From Rhodovibrionaceae bacterium (lineage in GTDB: Bacteria > Pseudomonadota > Alphaproteobacteria > Kiloniellales > DSM-21159): DNA of 64,000 bases. The stretch is from the NCBI GenBank assembly GCA_028279885.1, contig JANQMX010000080.1, positions 1 through 64,000 of the forward strand, in the 5' to 3' direction. This document shows, one piece after another, positions 48,034 through 57,362 of the stretch; position 1 is the first letter of the stretch, and each line of letters starts with the position of its first letter. A program made the translations under genes and the position numbers. Below the pieces are notes generated by a model. It worked only from the letters and a program-made list of their open reading frames with translations. It had not been told where the DNA came from and did not search any database.

Positions 48034-48744
48034 TCATTGCTCGGACATGAGCGGCCGGCAAACGACCCCGTCCCACGCGTCCGGCCACAGACTCGGTCGT
48101 TCCGCTTCGTTCTTGGTGCCGAGGCCCAGCAGCACAGACCGTCGACCGCTGTCGCGCAAAACGGCGGCAATGGACTGCGCTGCCGTGCCTCGCTGATGCA
48201 GTGACGGAAAGCCAGCCGCGAGGTCGGAGCTCTTGGGCATCACCAGAACCGCGTCGGCGTGCAAGTCTGCCGCCCCTTGGGCTTCCGTGGTGTCTGACAC
48301 AGCGGCGAGAACGCGCAGGCCCGCGGCCTTGAAGTCGGCAAGCGCGGCCAACTCCCGAGCGTGGTCCAGGGCGACATCCGAGAGTTGCTGGGCAAACTCG
48401 CGGTCATGCTGGGCGACGCTTGGCAGGTTGGCGACCCAGCGCACGCCGGCATCTGCAAGACGTTGGGCTTCTCTGGGCGGCGAGAAGAAAGGATTGGCAA
48501 GAAAGAGTCCAACTGCGGCGCCTTGGAGCAGCGCTGGCGCGGCCAGGATGTCCTCGACCAGCGATTGCGGATTGGGCTGCACGGGCAGCAACAGGCTCAC
48601 CTCGTCGGGCAGGTTCGGATGTCGTAGGCTGGGGCAGGCGGTGCAGATATCCGGCGGAAGAGCGGTGGTTCCTGCCAGTTCCGGCCGGGGCACGATGGCC
48701 CAGCGGGCAAGCACCGCTGCTCTACTTGACGGTGGAGCGGTCAT
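48034..48744 (-). CDS. Diverged TIM-barrel (PEP hydrolase-like) protein
   Basis: RLADAGVRWVANLPSVAQHDREFAQQL...ALADFKAAGLRVLAAVSDTTEAQGAADLHADAVLVMP aligns by eye with the regulator's barrel. Confidence 0.6.
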   Translation of the reverse strand: MTAPPSSRAAVLARWAIVPRPELAGTTALPPDICTACPSLRHPNLPDEVSLLLPVQPNPQSLVEDILAAPALLQGAAVGLFLANPFFSPPREAQRLADAGVRWVANLPSVAQHDREFAQQLSDVALDHARELAALADFKAAGLRVLAAVSDTTEAQGAADLHADAVLVMPKSSDLAAGFPSLHQRGTAAQSIAAVLRDSGRRSVLLGLGTKNEAERPSLWPDAWDGVVCRPLMSEQ

Positions 48745-48758
48745 CGAACGCGGGCGTC

Positions 48759-49433
48759 TCAGCTCTCAAGCAAGACTCGGCGAACGTCCTCCAGGTGGCT
48801 CGTCATCGCTTCCCGGGCGGCCTTCGGTGAGCGCGCGCGAATCGCGCGGATGATCTCGCCGTGCTGAGCGACATAGCGCGCTTTCTGCGCCTCCGAGTAG
48901 CCACGGCGCTTGGCTGCGAGCCAATCTGCGTTATCCCGCAGGGCTCCCAACATGCCATCGATGCGTAACAGCACCTGGTTCTGTGTCATGGAAAAGAGCA
49001 GCCGGTGAATTTCCGCATCACAGCGCTCGAACTCCTCCATCTGCTTGATGGCAGCCGACGCGTCCTGAACTTGCTGAAGGCGAAGGATGTCCGCCTCCCG
49101 TGCATTCGCTGCTGCTGCCGCCGCCGCTGCTGGCTCGAGCATCAGACGGGCTTCGATCAAGTCGCGCGGACTGATGTCGCTCTCTACCGCGTTGGCTGCG
49201 GGCGCGGCCTCCATACGCTCTGTTGCGGTGAGAAAGGTTCCGCGGCCGACATGGCGGATCACGAGACCGGAAGACTGTAGATCTTCGATGGCGCGGCGCA
49301 CGGTGTTGCGCGCCACCGCGAAGCGCTCGGCCAACTCCCGCTCGGTCGGAATGCGTCCCTCCGCCGCGAAGGCGCCTGCTCGGATCTCGTCACGCAGTCT
49401 GTCGGCAATCCGTGTCGCCACTGAATTTCGCAT
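48759..49433 (-). CDS. GntR family regulator (FadR/FCD subfamily)
   Basis: VATRIADRLRDEIRAGAFAAEGRIPTERELAERFAVARNTVRRAIEDLQSSGLVIRHVGRGTFL. Confidence 0.92.
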   Translation of the reverse strand: MRNSVATRIADRLRDEIRAGAFAAEGRIPTERELAERFAVARNTVRRAIEDLQSSGLVIRHVGRGTFLTATERMEAAPAANAVESDISPRDLIEARLMLEPAAAAAAAANAREADILRLQQVQDASAAIKQMEEFERCDAEIHRLLFSMTQNQVLLRIDGMLGALRDNADWLAAKRRGYSEAQKARYVAQHGEIIRAIRARSPKAAREAMTSHLEDVRRVLLES

Positions 49434-49472
49434 AACTTGCTCTGGCTTTGGCTTAGCTAATACCGAAAAATA

Positions 49473-49580
49473 GGTTCAATTGGTTCAAATACTCAAGCAA
49501 AAAGATACAGCTCGACTGATTTCACCGGAACCCATGTAATTTTCTGTTGGCATCCGAAAATTGGTTCATTTAATGGTTCA
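49473..49580. promoter_or_regulatory. Repeated GGTTCA motifs between gntR and liv operon
   Basis: GGTTCAATTGGTTCAAAT (49473) and GGTTCATTTAATGGTTCAAAT (49563), each preceded by ccgaaaa. Confidence 0.4.
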
Positions 49581-50025
49581 AATTTCTGCTTTTCTCTGTC
49601 CCTTCGGCCTCTGTCACACCCAGCCCAGCGCAGCGTCGCGAAGAGCTCTGCCCCTCTGGGTTCAAGGAAAATAGGGCTATATCTGACCGTTGCAGAGCAT
49701 CGACGCCGCGGTGTTCTCGCCGAGCTTTCGTTGGGCTTGGCGCATGAAATACTCAATTTTACTCACTTTTCCCAATTGGAGCGGTTGCGATCGGTTTCGA
49801 GTCGCGTCACGCTTCAGCTCGTCGTGAAGACGTGAGAACGCCGCTTTGGTCCGTGCGGAACGCGGCAAAGGCGGCTTGCGAAACGGAACGGCACCCGCCC
49901 GAAAGGGCCTCGCAGACCCCGGTTCAACGGGGCGCAGGAAGGGAGGATGAAAACGATGGCGCGGCAGAGGCCGAGCACGAGAGCCGTGCGAAACGGCGTG
50001 GCCTCCTCGGTCTGAGGCGAGGGCG

Positions 50026-51036
50026 ATGCGGCAGTTCGTCGAACGTCACCGTGTCTGGGCCTTCATCATTTTTCTCGCGGTCGCGGCCTTCCTGTGGCTG
50101 ATTTTCGCCGTCTGGCCGGACTGGCTCGTCGACTCCCTTGGCCGCAAGAAGACATTCGTCAACACGCTGCTGAACGGCATCACCCTGGCCGGTCTCTACT
50201 TCCTGGTGGCCAGCGGTTTCACGCTTGTCTTCGGCCTGATGCGCAACGTGAACCTGGCGCACGGCTCCATGTACCTCTTGGGCGCCTACATCGGCTATGA
50301 GGTGGCGACCGCAAGCGGCAACTGGTTCCTCGGCTTGGCCGTCGCCTTCCTGGCCATCGGTGCCAGCGGTGTCCTGCTTCAGGTGCTGATCTTTCGCCGC
50401 ATGGAAGGCGACGATCTGCGCCAGACCCTGGTCACCATCGGTATCTCGATCATCGCCGCCGATCTGATGCTGGCCGTCTGGACCGGCAATACCTATCAGT
50501 TCGAGCCACCCGAATGGCTGTTCGGCGCCGTGACCTTGCCGATCATCTCGGTCATCAAGGCCTCAGGCGACCCGGTCTACATCAAGTATCCGATGTTTCG
50601 TCTAACTGTCCTGGTCGTGGCGGTCGCCGTCGGTATCGGTCTCTGGCTGTTCCTCAATCGCACCAAGCTCGGGATGATGATCCGGGCAGGCGTCAACGAT
50701 CGGCAGATGCTGGCGGCCAGTGGCGTGAATGTGCAGTTGCTCTTCGCCATCGTCTTCGCCATCGGGGCCGGCCTTGCAGGCTTTGCCGGCGTGATCGGCG
50801 GCACGGCGTTGTCGATCGCGCCCGGCGAAGACGTGCGCTATCTGCTCGCCTCGCTCATCGTCGTCATCGTCGGCGGCCTCGGCTCGGTGACCGGTGCGGC
50901 CATCGGAGCGCTGCTGATCGGTCTCGCCGAGCAGTTCGGCCTCGCTTACTTCCCGACCTACGGCGTCGTGCTGACCTTCCTGATCATGGTCTTCGTCCTG
51001 GCGGTCCGCCCGCAGGGCGTGATGGGAGGGCGCTAG
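50026..51036 (+). CDS. Branched-chain amino acid-type ABC permease (LivH-like)
   Basis: LNGITLAGLYFLVASGFTLVFGLMRNVNLAHGSMYLLGAYIGY. Confidence 0.92.
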   Translation: MRQFVERHRVWAFIIFLAVAAFLWLIFAVWPDWLVDSLGRKKTFVNTLLNGITLAGLYFLVASGFTLVFGLMRNVNLAHGSMYLLGAYIGYEVATASGNWFLGLAVAFLAIGASGVLLQVLIFRRMEGDDLRQTLVTIGISIIAADLMLAVWTGNTYQFEPPEWLFGAVTLPIISVIKASGDPVYIKYPMFRLTVLVVAVAVGIGLWLFLNRTKLGMMIRAGVNDRQMLAASGVNVQLLFAIVFAIGAGLAGFAGVIGGTALSIAPGEDVRYLLASLIVVIVGGLGSVTGAAIGALLIGLAEQFGLAYFPTYGVVLTFLIMVFVLAVRPQGVMGGR

Positions 51037-51039
51037 GCG

Positions 51040-52110
51040 ATGGACGCGCGCAGGCTGCTCTCCGGCAACTTTTCCTTCGCCGACCTGCACCCCGGGGTGC
51101 TGCTGGTGATCGTGTTCCTGCTGGCTTACCCCGGCTTTGCGTCTGACTTCTTCGTTTTCCAGATCGGTGCCTACACGCTCATCCTCGGCACCATCGCCCT
51201 GTCGCTGATGATGCTGGGCGGCTATGGCGGCATGGTCAGCCTGGCACAGCTCACCGTGGCTGGCCTTGCCGGGTACCTGGTGGCCATTGTCGGGACCAAC
51301 AGCGTCGGCGTCATGGGCCTTGGCTGGCCCTGGTGGATCACGGTTCCCTTCGCGATCTTGGCCGCCGCCGTCTTCAGCGCGTTGATCGGCGCCATCTCGG
51401 TCCGCACCGAGGGGATCTACACGATCATGATCACCCTCGCGATCGCCGTCGCCTTCTTCTATTTCGTGCGCCAGAACTACGTGGTCTTCAACGGCTTCAC
51501 CGGCTTCGCCGGCATCGAGCCGCCGACCCTCTTCGGCGTCTATTGGCGCGACCCGGTTCCCTTTTATTACCTCAGCCTGACTGTCGCCGGCGGCTTCTAT
51601 GCCGCCGTGCTCTACGCCTCGCGCTCGACCTTCGGGCTCAGTCTGCAGGCCATCCGCGATAACCCGCGGCGCATGCGGGCGCTGGGCTACGACGTCACGC
51701 TGCACCGGGTCTTCGCTTACTTTCTCGCGGGTCTGATCGCGGGCACCGCCGGCGTGCTCATGGTCTGGTTCAACGGTCGCATCTCGCCGGGCTCGGTCGG
51801 TGTCGACATCGTCATCGATATCCTGGTGATCGCGGTGGTCGGCGGCATGCGCCATCCCATCGGTCCCTTCCTCGGCGCGCTGGTCTTCGTGCTGCTGCAG
51901 AACTTCGCCATCGATCTGATCGACCGGGAGCGTTTCAACACCGTTATTGGCCTCGCCTTCTTGCTCGTCGTGCTGTTCTCACCGGACGGCCTGCTCGGGC
52001 TTTGGCAGAGAGTCCGTCCGAAGCTCCGCTTCGCACGAACGGCGCGGTATGAGGCCGGCCGTGCCGAAGAGCGGGACCGGCAAGGCGCCGGGCCGCTCGA
52101 ACAAACCTAG
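51040..52110 (+). CDS. Branched-chain amino acid-type ABC permease (LivM-like)
   Basis: YGGMVSLAQLTVAGLAGYLVAI, RDNPRRMRALGYDV. Confidence 0.92.
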   Translation: MDARRLLSGNFSFADLHPGVLLVIVFLLAYPGFASDFFVFQIGAYTLILGTIALSLMMLGGYGGMVSLAQLTVAGLAGYLVAIVGTNSVGVMGLGWPWWITVPFAILAAAVFSALIGAISVRTEGIYTIMITLAIAVAFFYFVRQNYVVFNGFTGFAGIEPPTLFGVYWRDPVPFYYLSLTVAGGFYAAVLYASRSTFGLSLQAIRDNPRRMRALGYDVTLHRVFAYFLAGLIAGTAGVLMVWFNGRISPGSVGVDIVIDILVIAVVGGMRHPIGPFLGALVFVLLQNFAIDLIDRERFNTVIGLAFLLVVLFSPDGLLGLWQRVRPKLRFARTARYEAGRAEERDRQGAGPLEQT

Positions 52111-52139
52111 AAAGGCAAACCTAAGCATGGGAGGTAGCA

Positions 52140-53387
52140 ATGCGTAGATTTACCAAGACGACGATTGCCGCCGTCGCGGCACTATCGCTCGCCGCACCGG
52201 CGCTGGCGGAAGACACCATCAAGATGGGGGCACTCGCCACTTTGGAAGGCGCTTTCACGGTGCTCGGCGAGGACAGCATGCGCGGCGTCGAGCTGGCCCT
52301 TGAGGAGTTCGAGTACACGGCGGGTGGCAAGAAGATCGAGCTCATCACCGGCTCGTCTGACGCTTCACCTGACAGCGCTATCCGCGCGGCTCGCAAGCTG
52401 GTCGAGCAGGACGGTGTGCAAATCCTCGTCGGTCCGCTGTCCGGCTCGGAAGGCCTGGCGGTCAAAGACTACGCCAAGACCCAGCCGGAGGTGACCTTTG
52501 TAAACGGCTCTTCGGCGGCGCAGGACACCACCTTGCGCAATCCTTCCGACAACTTCTTCCGCTTCTCAACGGAAGGGGCGCAGTGGATGGCCGGTCTTGG
52601 CGAGTACGTCTACAACGAAAAGGGCTACCGCAACATCGCGGTGCTGGCGGAGGACTATTCCTTCCCCTACACCCAGGTCTTCGGCTTCCTCGAGCCTTTC
52701 TGCCGCCTCGGCGGCAAGGCACCGGTCGACGCGCGCTTCTGGGTGCCGATCGGCAACAAGGACTACTCCTCCGTCATCGCCGCGCTGCCCGATGATGTCG
52801 ATGCGATCTACGTCGCCCTCGGTGGGGCCGATGCCGTCAACTTCCTGACCCAGTATGAGCAGGCCGGCGGCGATCTGCCGCTGATAGGCGGTTCGATCAC
52901 CGTCGACCAGACGGTGCTCGGCTCCAAGGGGCGCACCCGCGACTTCATCATCGGCACGCCCTCGGCCGGTCCGATCTCCGATACTTGGGACGACCCGCGC
53001 TGGAGTGCTTTCGTCGAGGCCTACAAGGCGAAGTTCCCGGACGGCTTCCCTTCGCCCTCGCTCTTCGCGCACGCCTACTACATCAACACCAAGGCGGCCC
53101 TTCTGGCTTTGAACGAGGTGGACGGCGACCTTTCCGACGGTGGCGTGAAGCTTCGTGAGGCCTTGGCGAACCTAGAGTTCGAAACGCCGACGGGCATGGT
53201 CAAGCTCGACGAGCGCCGCCAGGCCGTCGCCGACATCTTCCTGACCGAGGTGATTGAGGGGCCGGACGGCAATCTCTTGAACAAGACCATCAAGGTCATT
53301 CCGCAGGTCGATCAGACCTTCGGCCTGTCCTACGACGACTTCCTGCAGTACGGCCAGGTTAGCCGCGAGAACCCGAGCTGCGAGTAA
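52140..53387 (+). CDS. ABC transporter substrate-binding protein (LivK/Peripla_BP_6-like)
   Basis: Signal peptide; IKMGALATLEGAFTVLGEDSMRGVELALEEF. Confidence 0.92.
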   Translation: MRRFTKTTIAAVAALSLAAPALAEDTIKMGALATLEGAFTVLGEDSMRGVELALEEFEYTAGGKKIELITGSSDASPDSAIRAARKLVEQDGVQILVGPLSGSEGLAVKDYAKTQPEVTFVNGSSAAQDTTLRNPSDNFFRFSTEGAQWMAGLGEYVYNEKGYRNIAVLAEDYSFPYTQVFGFLEPFCRLGGKAPVDARFWVPIGNKDYSSVIAALPDDVDAIYVALGGADAVNFLTQYEQAGGDLPLIGGSITVDQTVLGSKGRTRDFIIGTPSAGPISDTWDDPRWSAFVEAYKAKFPDGFPSPSLFAHAYYINTKAALLALNEVDGDLSDGGVKLREALANLEFETPTGMVKLDERRQAVADIFLTEVIEGPDGNLLNKTIKVIPQVDQTFGLSYDDFLQYGQVSRENPSCE

Positions 53388-53426
53388 GGCGCGGCTTACT
53401 CTTGCTGAAACGGCCCGTTCGATAAG

Positions 53427-54218
53427 ATGCCCGGAACCGACGCCTTCTCCCGCCTACAAAGCGCCGGCCGTTATGCGCTGGAGCTGGAGGCTGTCAGCCG
53501 CCATTTCGGTGCGCTGGTCGCCTTGGCGGACATCAACATGACGGTGGCCGCTGGGGAGCGGCGCGCGGTTCTGGGCTCGAACGGGGCCGGCAAGACGACC
53601 CTGTTCAACGCGATCACCGGCGACTTCCCGCCGACCACCGGTCGCGTGCGTTTGTTTGGCGAGGACGTGACGGATCTGCCGGTGCACGAGCGGATCCGTC
53701 GCGGTCTGCGCCGCACCTATCAGATCTCGCTGCTGTTCAACGGCCTGAGCGTGATCGACAATATCTATCTGGCCTGCCGTGGCGTCAGCCGCCGTCGCTT
53801 CTCGCTGCGCCGGCCAGGGCGTGACGAAAGCGCCATGGAAACGGCCGAGACTTTGCTCGGCGCCGTCCACCTGGAAGAGGCGCGGGACATGCTGGTCGAG
53901 GCCTTGAGCTACGGCCAACAGCGTCAGCTTGAAATCGCCCTCGCGCTTGCCGGGGCACCGCGGCTCATCCTGTTCGACGAGCCCGCCGCCGGCCTATCGC
54001 CGACCGAACGCAGCGAGCTGATCGAGATCCTGCAGTCGTTGCCCGAGCACATGGGCTACATCATCATCGAGCACGACATGGACGTGGCCCTGCGCGTCTC
54101 GGAAAGCGTCACTATGATGCACAACGGGCGCATCTTCCGCGAGGGCACGCCGCAGGAGATCGAGAACGATCCGGAGGTGCAGGAGCTCTACCTGGGTCAG
54201 GGAGGCGGCCATGCTTGA
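53427..54218 (+). CDS. ABC transporter ATP-binding protein (LivG-like)
   Basis: [36 protein letters not shown]. Confidence 0.93.
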   Translation: MPGTDAFSRLQSAGRYALELEAVSRHFGALVALADINMTVAAGERRAVLGSNGAGKTTLFNAITGDFPPTTGRVRLFGEDVTDLPVHERIRRGLRRTYQISLLFNGLSVIDNIYLACRGVSRRRFSLRRPGRDESAMETAETLLGAVHLEEARDMLVEALSYGQQRQLEIALALAGAPRLILFDEPAAGLSPTERSELIEILQSLPEHMGYIIIEHDMDVALRVSESVTMMHNGRIFREGTPQEIENDPEVQELYLGQGGGHA

Positions 54219-56529
54219 GCGCAGGCCATCCCGCCAGGCCGCTCCCTCCAGCAGCACGGCCGTGCTGCAAATCCGCGATCTGCATGTCTACTACGGTCAT
54301 TCGCACGCGCTGCAAGGCGTCGACCTTACGCTCGAGCAGGGGGTGCACGCCGTGGTCGGCCGCAACGGCATGGGCAAGACCACGCTCTGCAACAGCGTCA
54401 TGGGCCTGCTCAAGCCGCAACGCGGCTCCATCCGTTTCTATGGCGAGGAGATCGGCGGCCTGCAGCCGCACCAGATCGCAGCCCGCGGCATCGGCTACAC
54501 GCCGCAGGGGCGGCGGCTTTGGCCGTCGCTCACCGTCGAGGAGCACATGCGCCTTTCGGAAAGCGGCAGCGGTACGTGGAGCATCGAGCGGATCTACGAC
54601 GCCTTCCCCCGGCTTTACGAGCGGCGGGGCAACGGGGCAGGGCAGCTCTCCGGCGGCGAGCAGCAGATGCTCGCCATCTCCCGTGCTCTGCTGCAGGACC
54701 CGCGCCTCCTGGTGCTGGACGAGCCGACCGAGGGTCTGGCGCCGATCATCGTCGATCAGGTGGAGGCGCTGCTCGCCAACCTCGCCACCGAGCAGGAGGT
54801 CTCCATCCTGCTAATCGAGCAGAACATAGCCGTCGCAACCTCCATCTCGGAGGACGTGGCGATCATGGTCAATGGTCGTGTCTGGCGCGTCATGCCCGCC
54901 CAGCAACTGGCCGGCGACCGCACCTTGCAAGAGCGGCTGCTCGGCGTGGGGCGCCACTCGCATGAAGATTTGGAGCTGCCGCCAGAGGTCGAGCAAGCGC
55001 CGCCCGAGAGCCGCTCCCCCAAAAGCCCGCGCGAGGAGTCTGTCGCGGACGTTCCGGTGCAGGAGAGTGCCGAGCCCTCGCAAGAGCCGGCACCCCAAGC
55101 CAGTGGCAATCTCGTCTATGTGCCGCCGACCCGCTGGTCCAGCGCCGCTTGGCGCGAGGCGGCGGGGCCGCAGGAGGCGCTTCCGTCTCCGGCTTCCAAT
55201 GCAACGACCGCCAGGCCTTTCGACAGCAAGCCTGAACCGCTGTTCCGTGAACCGCCGAGCGCGCGGCAAGCCGGTGCGGGCGGAGAGATTTATGTCGCTG
55301 GGACCTTCGATACCAAGGGTGCTGAGCTCTCCTACATTCGGGACTGCGTGGCAGCTCATGGCGTGAGGGTACGGACAATCGACCTCTCGACCTCCGGCAA
55401 GCCTTCCTCGGCCGATGTGCCGCCGCACGTCATTGCCGCCTACCACCGAAGCGGGGCGGGCGGTGTCTTCAGCGGCGACCGCGGCACGTCGGTGCGTGCC
55501 ATGGCGGAGGCTTTCGAGAACTGGATCCGGCGCCAGCGCGATATCGCCGGCATCATCTCCGCCGGCGGCTCCGGTGCCACCGCCCTGGTGACGCCGGCCA
55601 TGCGCAGCCTGCCGGTCGGCGTGCCAAAGGTGATGATCTCGACCGTCGCGTCGGGTGACGTCGGACAGTACGTCGGACCGACCGACATCATGATGATGTA
55701 TTCGGTCACGGACGTGCAGGGCCTCAACCGCATCTCACGGCAGGTGCTGGCCAACGGCGCCAATGCGATCGCGGGAATGGTCAAGGACGCAGCGAAGGCC
55801 CCGGTCTCGTCGAGATCGCGGCGGGGAGAAAGCGCCGAGAAGCCCAGTCTGGGCCTCACCATGTTCGGCGTCACGACCACGGCCCTGCAGCAGATCACCG
55901 CGCTGCTCGACGACCGCTACGACTGCCTGGTGTTCCATGCCACGGGAACCGGCGGGCGCTCGATGGAGAAGCTGGCCGACAGCGGACTGCTGACGGCAGC
56001 CATCGACCTCACCACCACCGAAGTCTGCGACATGATGATGGGCGGCGTGTTCCCGGCAGACGAAGACCGCTTCGGCGCTTTCATCCGAACGCGGATTCCC
56101 TACGTCGGCTCCTTCGGGGCGCTGGACATGGTCAACTTCGGTGCTCCCGACACGGTGCCGGAGCGCTATCGCAACCGCGTCTTTGTCGAGCACAATCCAC
56201 AGGTCACCCTGATGCGGACGACGGCGGAAGAGAACGCCCGGATGGGCGCGTGGATGGCCAGCCGTATCAACGAAATGACGGGGCCCGTCCGTTTTCTCAT
56301 TCCCGAGGGCGGCGTCTCCGCCCTCGATGCGTCCGGCCAGCCCTTTCACGACCCGGCCGCGGACCGGGCTCTCTTCGAGGCTTTCACCGGCCGCTTCCAG
56401 GAGACCGCGAGCCGCCGCCTGATTCGCTTGCCGCACAATATCAACGACCCGGCCTTCGCTCAGGCAGCGGTCGACGCTCTGGAAGAGATAAACCCCACGA
56501 AGAGGATGCCGCGTCATGCCGCGTTTTGA
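54211..56529 (+). CDS. Fusion: LivF-like ABC ATPase + Pro-rich linker + Tm-1-like (UPF0261) domain
   Basis: [30 protein letters not shown]; then [21 protein letters not shown]...[46 protein letters not shown]. Confidence 0.9.
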   Translation: MLERRPSRQAAPSSSTAVLQIRDLHVYYGHSHALQGVDLTLEQGVHAVVGRNGMGKTTLCNSVMGLLKPQRGSIRFYGEEIGGLQPHQIAARGIGYTPQGRRLWPSLTVEEHMRLSESGSGTWSIERIYDAFPRLYERRGNGAGQLSGGEQQMLAISRALLQDPRLLVLDEPTEGLAPIIVDQVEALLANLATEQEVSILLIEQNIAVATSISEDVAIMVNGRVWRVMPAQQLAGDRTLQERLLGVGRHSHEDLELPPEVEQAPPESRSPKSPREESVADVPVQESAEPSQEPAPQASGNLVYVPPTRWSSAAWREAAGPQEALPSPASNATTARPFDSKPEPLFREPPSARQAGAGGEIYVAGTFDTKGAELSYIRDCVAAHGVRVRTIDLSTSGKPSSADVPPHVIAAYHRSGAGGVFSGDRGTSVRAMAEAFENWIRRQRDIAGIISAGGSGATALVTPAMRSLPVGVPKVMISTVASGDVGQYVGPTDIMMMYSVTDVQGLNRISRQVLANGANAIAGMVKDAAKAPVSSRSRRGESAEKPSLGLTMFGVTTTALQQITALLDDRYDCLVFHATGTGGRSMEKLADSGLLTAAIDLTTTEVCDMMMGGVFPADEDRFGAFIRTRIPYVGSFGALDMVNFGAPDTVPERYRNRVFVEHNPQVTLMRTTAEENARMGAWMASRINEMTGPVRFLIPEGGVSALDASGQPFHDPAADRALFEAFTGRFQETASRRLIRLPHNINDPAFAQAAVDALEEINPTKRMPRHAAF

Positions 56530-57349
56530 ACGGAAAGCCCTGGTCGAGAAGTTCCAGGAGATGAAACGGCGCGGCGACCCGATCATCGGCGGTGGCGCTG
56601 GCACCGGGCTTTCGGCCAAGTGCGAAGAAGCCGGCGGCATCGACCTTATCGTGATCTATAACTCCGGCCGCTACCGCATGGCCGGGCGCGGCTCGCTTTC
56701 CGGTCTCATGGCTTACGGCAACGCCAACGACGTGGTCATGGAGATGGCAAGCGAGGTCTTGCCGGTGGTGCGCAACACCCCGGTGCTGGCCGGGGTCAAT
56801 GGCACCGACCCCTTCTGCCTGTTCGACGACTATCTCGATCGCGTGAAGGCGGTCGGCTTCTCCGGCGTGCAGAACTTCCCGACGGTCGGCCTCATCGATG
56901 GCAACTTCCGCGCCAATCTGGAGGAGACCGGCATGTCCTACGGCCAAGAGGTGGATCTCATCCGCTTGGCGCGAGAGAAGGACCTGCTGACCACGCCCTA
57001 TGTCTTCAACGAGGAGGACGCGACGGCCATGACAGAGGCGGGCGCCGACATTGTCGTCTGCCACCTGGGCCTCACCACCGGCGGCTCCATCGGTGCCGAG
57101 ACGGCGCTCAAGCTGGAAGACTGTCCGGCCCTGGTCGATGCCTGGTCGGAGGCGGCTTTGAGGGTCAACCCGGATGTCCTTGTGCTGGTTCACGGCGGCC
57201 CGGTCGCCATGCCGGAAGACGCGCGATACGTCCTGGACAACACCAAGAACTGCCACGGCTTCTATGGCGCGTCCTCGATGGAGCGCCTGCCGACGGAAGT
57301 GGCGCTAACCGAACAAACCAAAGCCTTCAAGGCCTTGAGAACCGCTTGA
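56516..57349 (+). CDS. PEP hydrolase-like TIM-barrel protein
   Basis: [51 protein letters not shown]; overlaps Tm-1 fusion by 14 bp. Confidence 0.9.
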   Translation: MPRFERKALVEKFQEMKRRGDPIIGGGAGTGLSAKCEEAGGIDLIVIYNSGRYRMAGRGSLSGLMAYGNANDVVMEMASEVLPVVRNTPVLAGVNGTDPFCLFDDYLDRVKAVGFSGVQNFPTVGLIDGNFRANLEETGMSYGQEVDLIRLAREKDLLTTPYVFNEEDATAMTEAGADIVVCHLGLTTGGSIGAETALKLEDCPALVDAWSEAALRVNPDVLVLVHGGPVAMPEDARYVLDNTKNCHGFYGASSMERLPTEVALTEQTKAFKALRTA

Positions 57350-57362
57350 AGGGAGGGAGACC

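Noticed and set aside
49677-49868. 63-aa minus-strand ORF (MPRSARTKAAFSRLHDELKRD...)
   Set aside because: Plausible composition but no family, RBS or operon context; not supportable as a gene.
50602-51855. 417-aa minus-strand ORF
   Set aside because: Antisense of livH/livM; Asp/His/Gln-rich composition typical of GC-rich shadow ORFs.
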